NCBI GenBank assembly: GCA_963920765.1 | Contig: OY987248.1 | Location: 9,520,539-9,584,538 of the forward strand | Reading direction: 5' to 3' | Length of the DNA stretch: 64,000 nt | Origin: Ulota crispa | Lineage: Eukaryota > Streptophyta > Bryopsida > Orthotrichales > Orthotrichaceae | In this document: positions 60,562 through 64,000 of the stretch, in pieces | Layout of the letters: every line of letters starts with the position of its first letter | How positions within the stretch are numbered: position 1 is the first letter of the stretch | Made by a program: the position numbers and the translations under genes | Notes under the pieces: generated by a model | Told to the model about the DNA's origin: nothing | The model's database searches: none | The model's input: only the letters and a program-made list of their open reading frames with translations

Positions 60562-61679
60562 TTGACAAACTATATTTTTTTAGTTATGAGAAACTATATC
60601 TTTGGGACAATGTGAAAGCCGGGGAGTCATGTTTGGCCCTCCAAATGATCCGTTGTGGGATACCTCAACCAAGCCGATGCCCGTAATTGGTATTTTCATT
60701 GCAAGGATGGTTGAAGCAAAGTGTTGGGAGGACCTGTTTTTCTGGTAGAAAGTGTAAGTTCAGGTGATGTAAGCTTTAGTATTAGCAAGGACCAATGTTG
60801 GAGGGAGATTTAGAGCTTCGCCAGCTAATAATATTAGTCATTTCTAATGTTCTTTTTTTTTTAATGTGTTCATCATACCAAATATTCCCTCCACATTTGT
60901 TAGATAATTCTGGAAATTCTATCATGTTTTTTTTTTTTCGTTTTTGAGTTTCAAGCATTTTATTTTTGGCAATTTCATTAGTTCAATGTACATTGATTAT
61001 TCGTTTTTCCCAAATTTTGGCGAAAACTAAAGTGAGAGAAACTGGACCAGTAATGTTGTTTTAAAATTAGTGTGCATTAGAGTTGGAACTTGTGTTGGAG
61101 GATAGAACTTTTGGATGATACATTTGTCATATTTAGAAAACAAACTAGAAAAGGACCTCAACTCCCCTATTTTAGATACATGCTTTTTTTTTCTTTGGTG
61201 GGGAGAGGGATTTGGTTTATTATGCATACGTGTTTGTGGAGTAAAGATGGAAAAGCTCTAATTTTTCACTATGTATAAAATGAAAGAGTTCAGGTGTTCA
61301 CAATCTGGAGATTTAATTTGGGAATTTTTAATTCACTTTTGGATTGAGAGACGTGGTCAAAATTTGCAAAGGAGGACAAAACTGACCAACTCCAGTATAG
61401 GGGGCTATTTGTTACTTTTATTACTTTTGCCTAGCTTGGTTTGAAAATTTGATTTTCCACCTTGGCTCCACAAACACGTATGTGCAATACAGGAAGTTGG
61501 GGAGAGGTTCAGCAAAATGAATCCCCAAACCAAAGAAGATTCTCAAAATCCAATCCCTCCCATTGGTCTTTTAAAAAACCAAAAAGACGGAATATACAAT
61601 GACGTGCTTGGTCATCTGAAACTTTAATCCTACTCCTAAAAAACCTGATTTTCCATCTTTTGCCCAGAAGTTCCAACTC
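60562..61679. other. Gene-free stretch
   Basis: AT-rich; nothing recognisable on either strand apart from homopolymer T runs. Confidence 0.4.
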
Positions 61680-61683
61680 TTAA

Positions 61684-62577
61684 CCCTTTAGAGACCACCG
61701 AACCATATTTTGGTTTTTGACCTATACAATAAAATTGCTCAATAATTTGAAAAATAATCTTGAAGAATGTTTGTGGTTACAAGAATTTTGCATCCGACCC
61801 AAGAAACAACAATGGAATCAAATATGTGAGTTGATAAATAATGGTGTTTATACATCATGGCCTCAAAATACATATTCATATTTGGTCAAAGATGGATCAA
61901 AGCAACAACACAATACATCAAACATCCAAGAAGAATGCTACATTTCAATTGTGCAATCTCAAAAAAATTCAAATTGCTTAAGAAATATGCTTGTATTGTT
62001 TCTCTATACGATAGTAGTACAATTGTAGTATTTGAGAATCCATTAAAATGATACTATCATTTTATTTTTTAAAAATCCATCCTACATTTAAGGCTAATAC
62101 TTGATTTTTTTCACCAATCAGATTTTCCATAACAATTATCAAATTTCTTGTAGAATTGTTTTAGGATAGCAAAGAAAATGGGATTTTTGACCCTTTTTGT
62201 CCACTTAGCTACACCTTGTGATTGCTATTTTTGTCTATTTTGTGTGAAACTAGTTTTATTGGAAAGGTGGGAAACCTTACTTTTTAGAAATGTAAGGCTC
62301 TTCTCAACCAAAGCTTGCATGAAGTGTTAACATTCAAAACCACACAAGCATGAAAAACTAGAGATTTTCCATATACGGCTCACTCAATCATTGTAATATT
62401 TCACCTCCAACAATAAATCTAGCTGAAATTTTGATGCATTATAGCAAACAAAGGTGTCTTTCACATTTGTACAGTTGGATTATTCATATTGGGTCCATAT
62501 TTGATTCAAATGCACATCTAATTTTATTACCCCGGTTTCTAATGGATTTTGGAAAAATGTGTGTGGTTTTTAAAGGG
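61684..62577. mobile_element. TTAA-family element (CCCTTTAGAGACC ends)
   Basis: 894 bp, TTAA on both sides, starts CCCTTTAGAGACCACC and ends GTGTGGTTTTTAAAGGG. It shares its right TTAA (62578-62581) with the next element. Confidence 0.6.
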
Positions 62578-62581
62578 TTAA

Positions 62582-62809
62582 CCCCTAAAGGGCCCTTGGG
62601 CTCTGGAGCTACGGTACCAAATACGATTGCAACCAATATTCAGAAGCTTGAATCAGTTGGAAATAAATCAAGTGTTACAACTATACATATTGAAGGGTTG
62701 TATGATGATGGATGCATAATTTTTTTTGGAAAGCCCTCATAACAGCTCAAATACGTCTATATATACAACCATGCATACGACCGCAAAGGGCTTTTGTGAT
62801 GTTCGGGGG
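62582..62809. mobile_element. Short TTAA-family element
   Basis: 228 bp, starts CCCCTAAAGGGCCCTTGGGC and ends AAAGGGCTTTTGTGATGTTC followed by GGGGG and TTAA (62810-62813). Adjoins the previous element through one TTAA. Confidence 0.6.
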
Positions 62810-62813
62810 TTAA

Positions 62814-63882
62814 GCTAATTGTTATTGCGACCCCACAATCAGTATAACTGTTGTTACCACCTTTCATTTTCTTCATTTGCTTCATTTGCTTCAATCTCTT
62901 TCATCTCATAGGCTTTACCTCTAAAGTTGCCCTCTTTCTTTGACCCCTAAATGGCCTTGCCTCCTCTGAGGATAAAAAATCCCTAGTCAACAATTGCAGA
63001 ATCATGACTTAAGAGCTTTTCCATAGTGGATTGCACTTGGGCCAAGTTGAGTTGGGATCTTTTTGTTTTCTACGTCTATTCCACTGCATTGTGTTTTGAA
63101 GCACCAAGCCAACATGTGTCAAGCATGCTATAAAAGAGTCTTGGGATGGAAAAGTTATGTGGCTCAACTAATGTTATCTTTGCTTCCGAATCTCTTTTCC
63201 AAACCTAGGACATGTTAGATTTGTACATGTGGAAACAAGGTTGCTTGTAGAAGATCTTTTCAACAAAGAAAATTTGAAAAACTATACTATTGGCACATCT
63301 TAGCTTGGCAAGGACTCTCTTTTTCAGAAGCAAGCCCATTCATTTGAACGTTGTGATAAGCATTGGTGGCATGCATGGTCTTTTTAATCCTTCAATGGTG
63401 AGTTAGTTACAGCGGATTTTTTTTTGGCGATTTGTGGCCAGTTGGCAAAAAACCTTGCTAGTAATACGTCATTCTGCCATTTATTGAGTAATGGGTTGGC
63501 GTTGTTGCGAATCTGGCAAAAACAGATTCGTCCTAAAAAAATGCTATGGTTAGTTACCATGGCTGCTTGCTACACTGATGCTATAGTGGTGTAATAAAGT
63601 GCTCACAAAACTTAGCATTGTTGTGAAAAACTACATAAGTTGGCATCCAATGCTGCCCTTATGAAAATTGTAAGAAGAGAAGCATATGATTTGACACCGT
63701 TTTTGAGAATCTTCTCACAACTTTGGATACCTAAAAATATGAATGCATTGAGTGAGGTTTTTTTTGGACTAGGTCTTTATGATCATTGTAATAATAAAAA
63801 TAAAATCTAGCTTTCCTACGTCCAACCAATCGTTCTTGTCCTCCATTATACAGAAACATTTGTATTAGCATTTGAGAGTTAA
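62814..63882. other. Gene-free stretch with repeat fragments
   Basis: TTGACCCCTAAATGGCC at 62941 looks like a lone TTAA-family end. 63540-63760 resembles 44130-44340. No gene seen. Confidence 0.4.
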
Positions 63883-64000
63883 CCCCTGAGCGCCCAGCAC
63901 AAGTTCACTCAAATCCAAACCCTTTGGAACTCATTCCAATCAAACTATCACCTAAAAGAGATCCACAAAAATTGACCGTACTAATTGGTAGTGAACATAG
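63883..64000. mobile_element. TTAA-family element, left end, runs off the window
   Basis: Starts CCCCTGAGCGCCCAGCAC after TTAA (63879-63882), matching the 28257 element end. Only 118 bp is visible. Confidence 0.6.

Noticed and set aside
62431-62742. 103-codon plus-strand frame
   Set aside because: Crosses the junction of two mobile elements.
1-64000. tRNA, rRNA, CRISPR arrays, LTR retroelements or virus-derived genes
   Set aside because: Looked for B-box-like tRNA motifs, paired long direct repeats with tRNA-primer sites, spaced identical repeats and reverse-transcriptase or capsid motifs by eye; none was convincing. A profile search could still find decayed remnants.

Overview
The window looks like nuclear DNA of a plant-lineage (streptophyte) eukaryote: a charophyte-type green alga or an early land plant. 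The evidence is spliced genes with GT-AG introns of roughly 70 to 850 bp, a plastid-type class I starch branching enzyme with a transit-peptide-like leader, a TOM2A-type tetraspanin (a plant family), plant-like RPB6 and CLPTM1 proteins, and an algal-style hydroxyproline-rich insert. The species cannot be fixed from the sequence. Genes are sparse and sit in AT-rich DNA filled with short non-autonomous DNA transposons.

Layout. 1.4-4.3 kb (-): six-exon TOM2A-like tetraspanin with a 128-residue proline-rich insert in its first extracellular loop. 9-13.7 kb: decayed sequence, including a broken coiled-coil gene, an antisense exon-sized fragment of a cation/calcium exchanger (CCX), and a Myb/SANT-like reading frame broken by stops. 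15.6-18.3 kb (+): complete six-exon RPB6/RPABC2. 22.0-26.7 kb (-): complete 13-exon starch branching enzyme, with a triplicated segment directly upstream of its start. 36.6-42.9 kb (+): complete CLPTM1-family gene with a 5'UTR intron. 48.7-50.1 kb (-): two-exon gene of unknown function whose single intron is almost exactly a MITE.

The spaces between are rich in mobile DNA. The dominant kind is a TTAA-flanked family with ends like CCCCTAAAGGACCA and a subterminal hairpin (piggyBac-like signature); about a dozen copies or fragments lie here, one of them a 1.7 kb giant inverted repeat. There are also TA-flanked Stowaway-like MITEs, foldback elements with 9-bp duplications (Mutator-like), a foldback with an 8-bp duplication (hAT-like), and two Helitron-like 3' ends. 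No transposase gene, LTR element, tRNA, rRNA or CRISPR array was recognised.

The conserved genes are unrelated housekeeping functions (membrane organisation, transcription, starch synthesis, ER membrane protein) and do not form a pathway. They share a pattern: tetraspanin, RPB6 and CLPTM1 each carry a MITE in a long intron, and the unknown gene's intron is itself a MITE. The most interesting observations are the tetraspanin/HRGP chimera, the transposon-born intron, and the TTAA element family with its hairpin ends.
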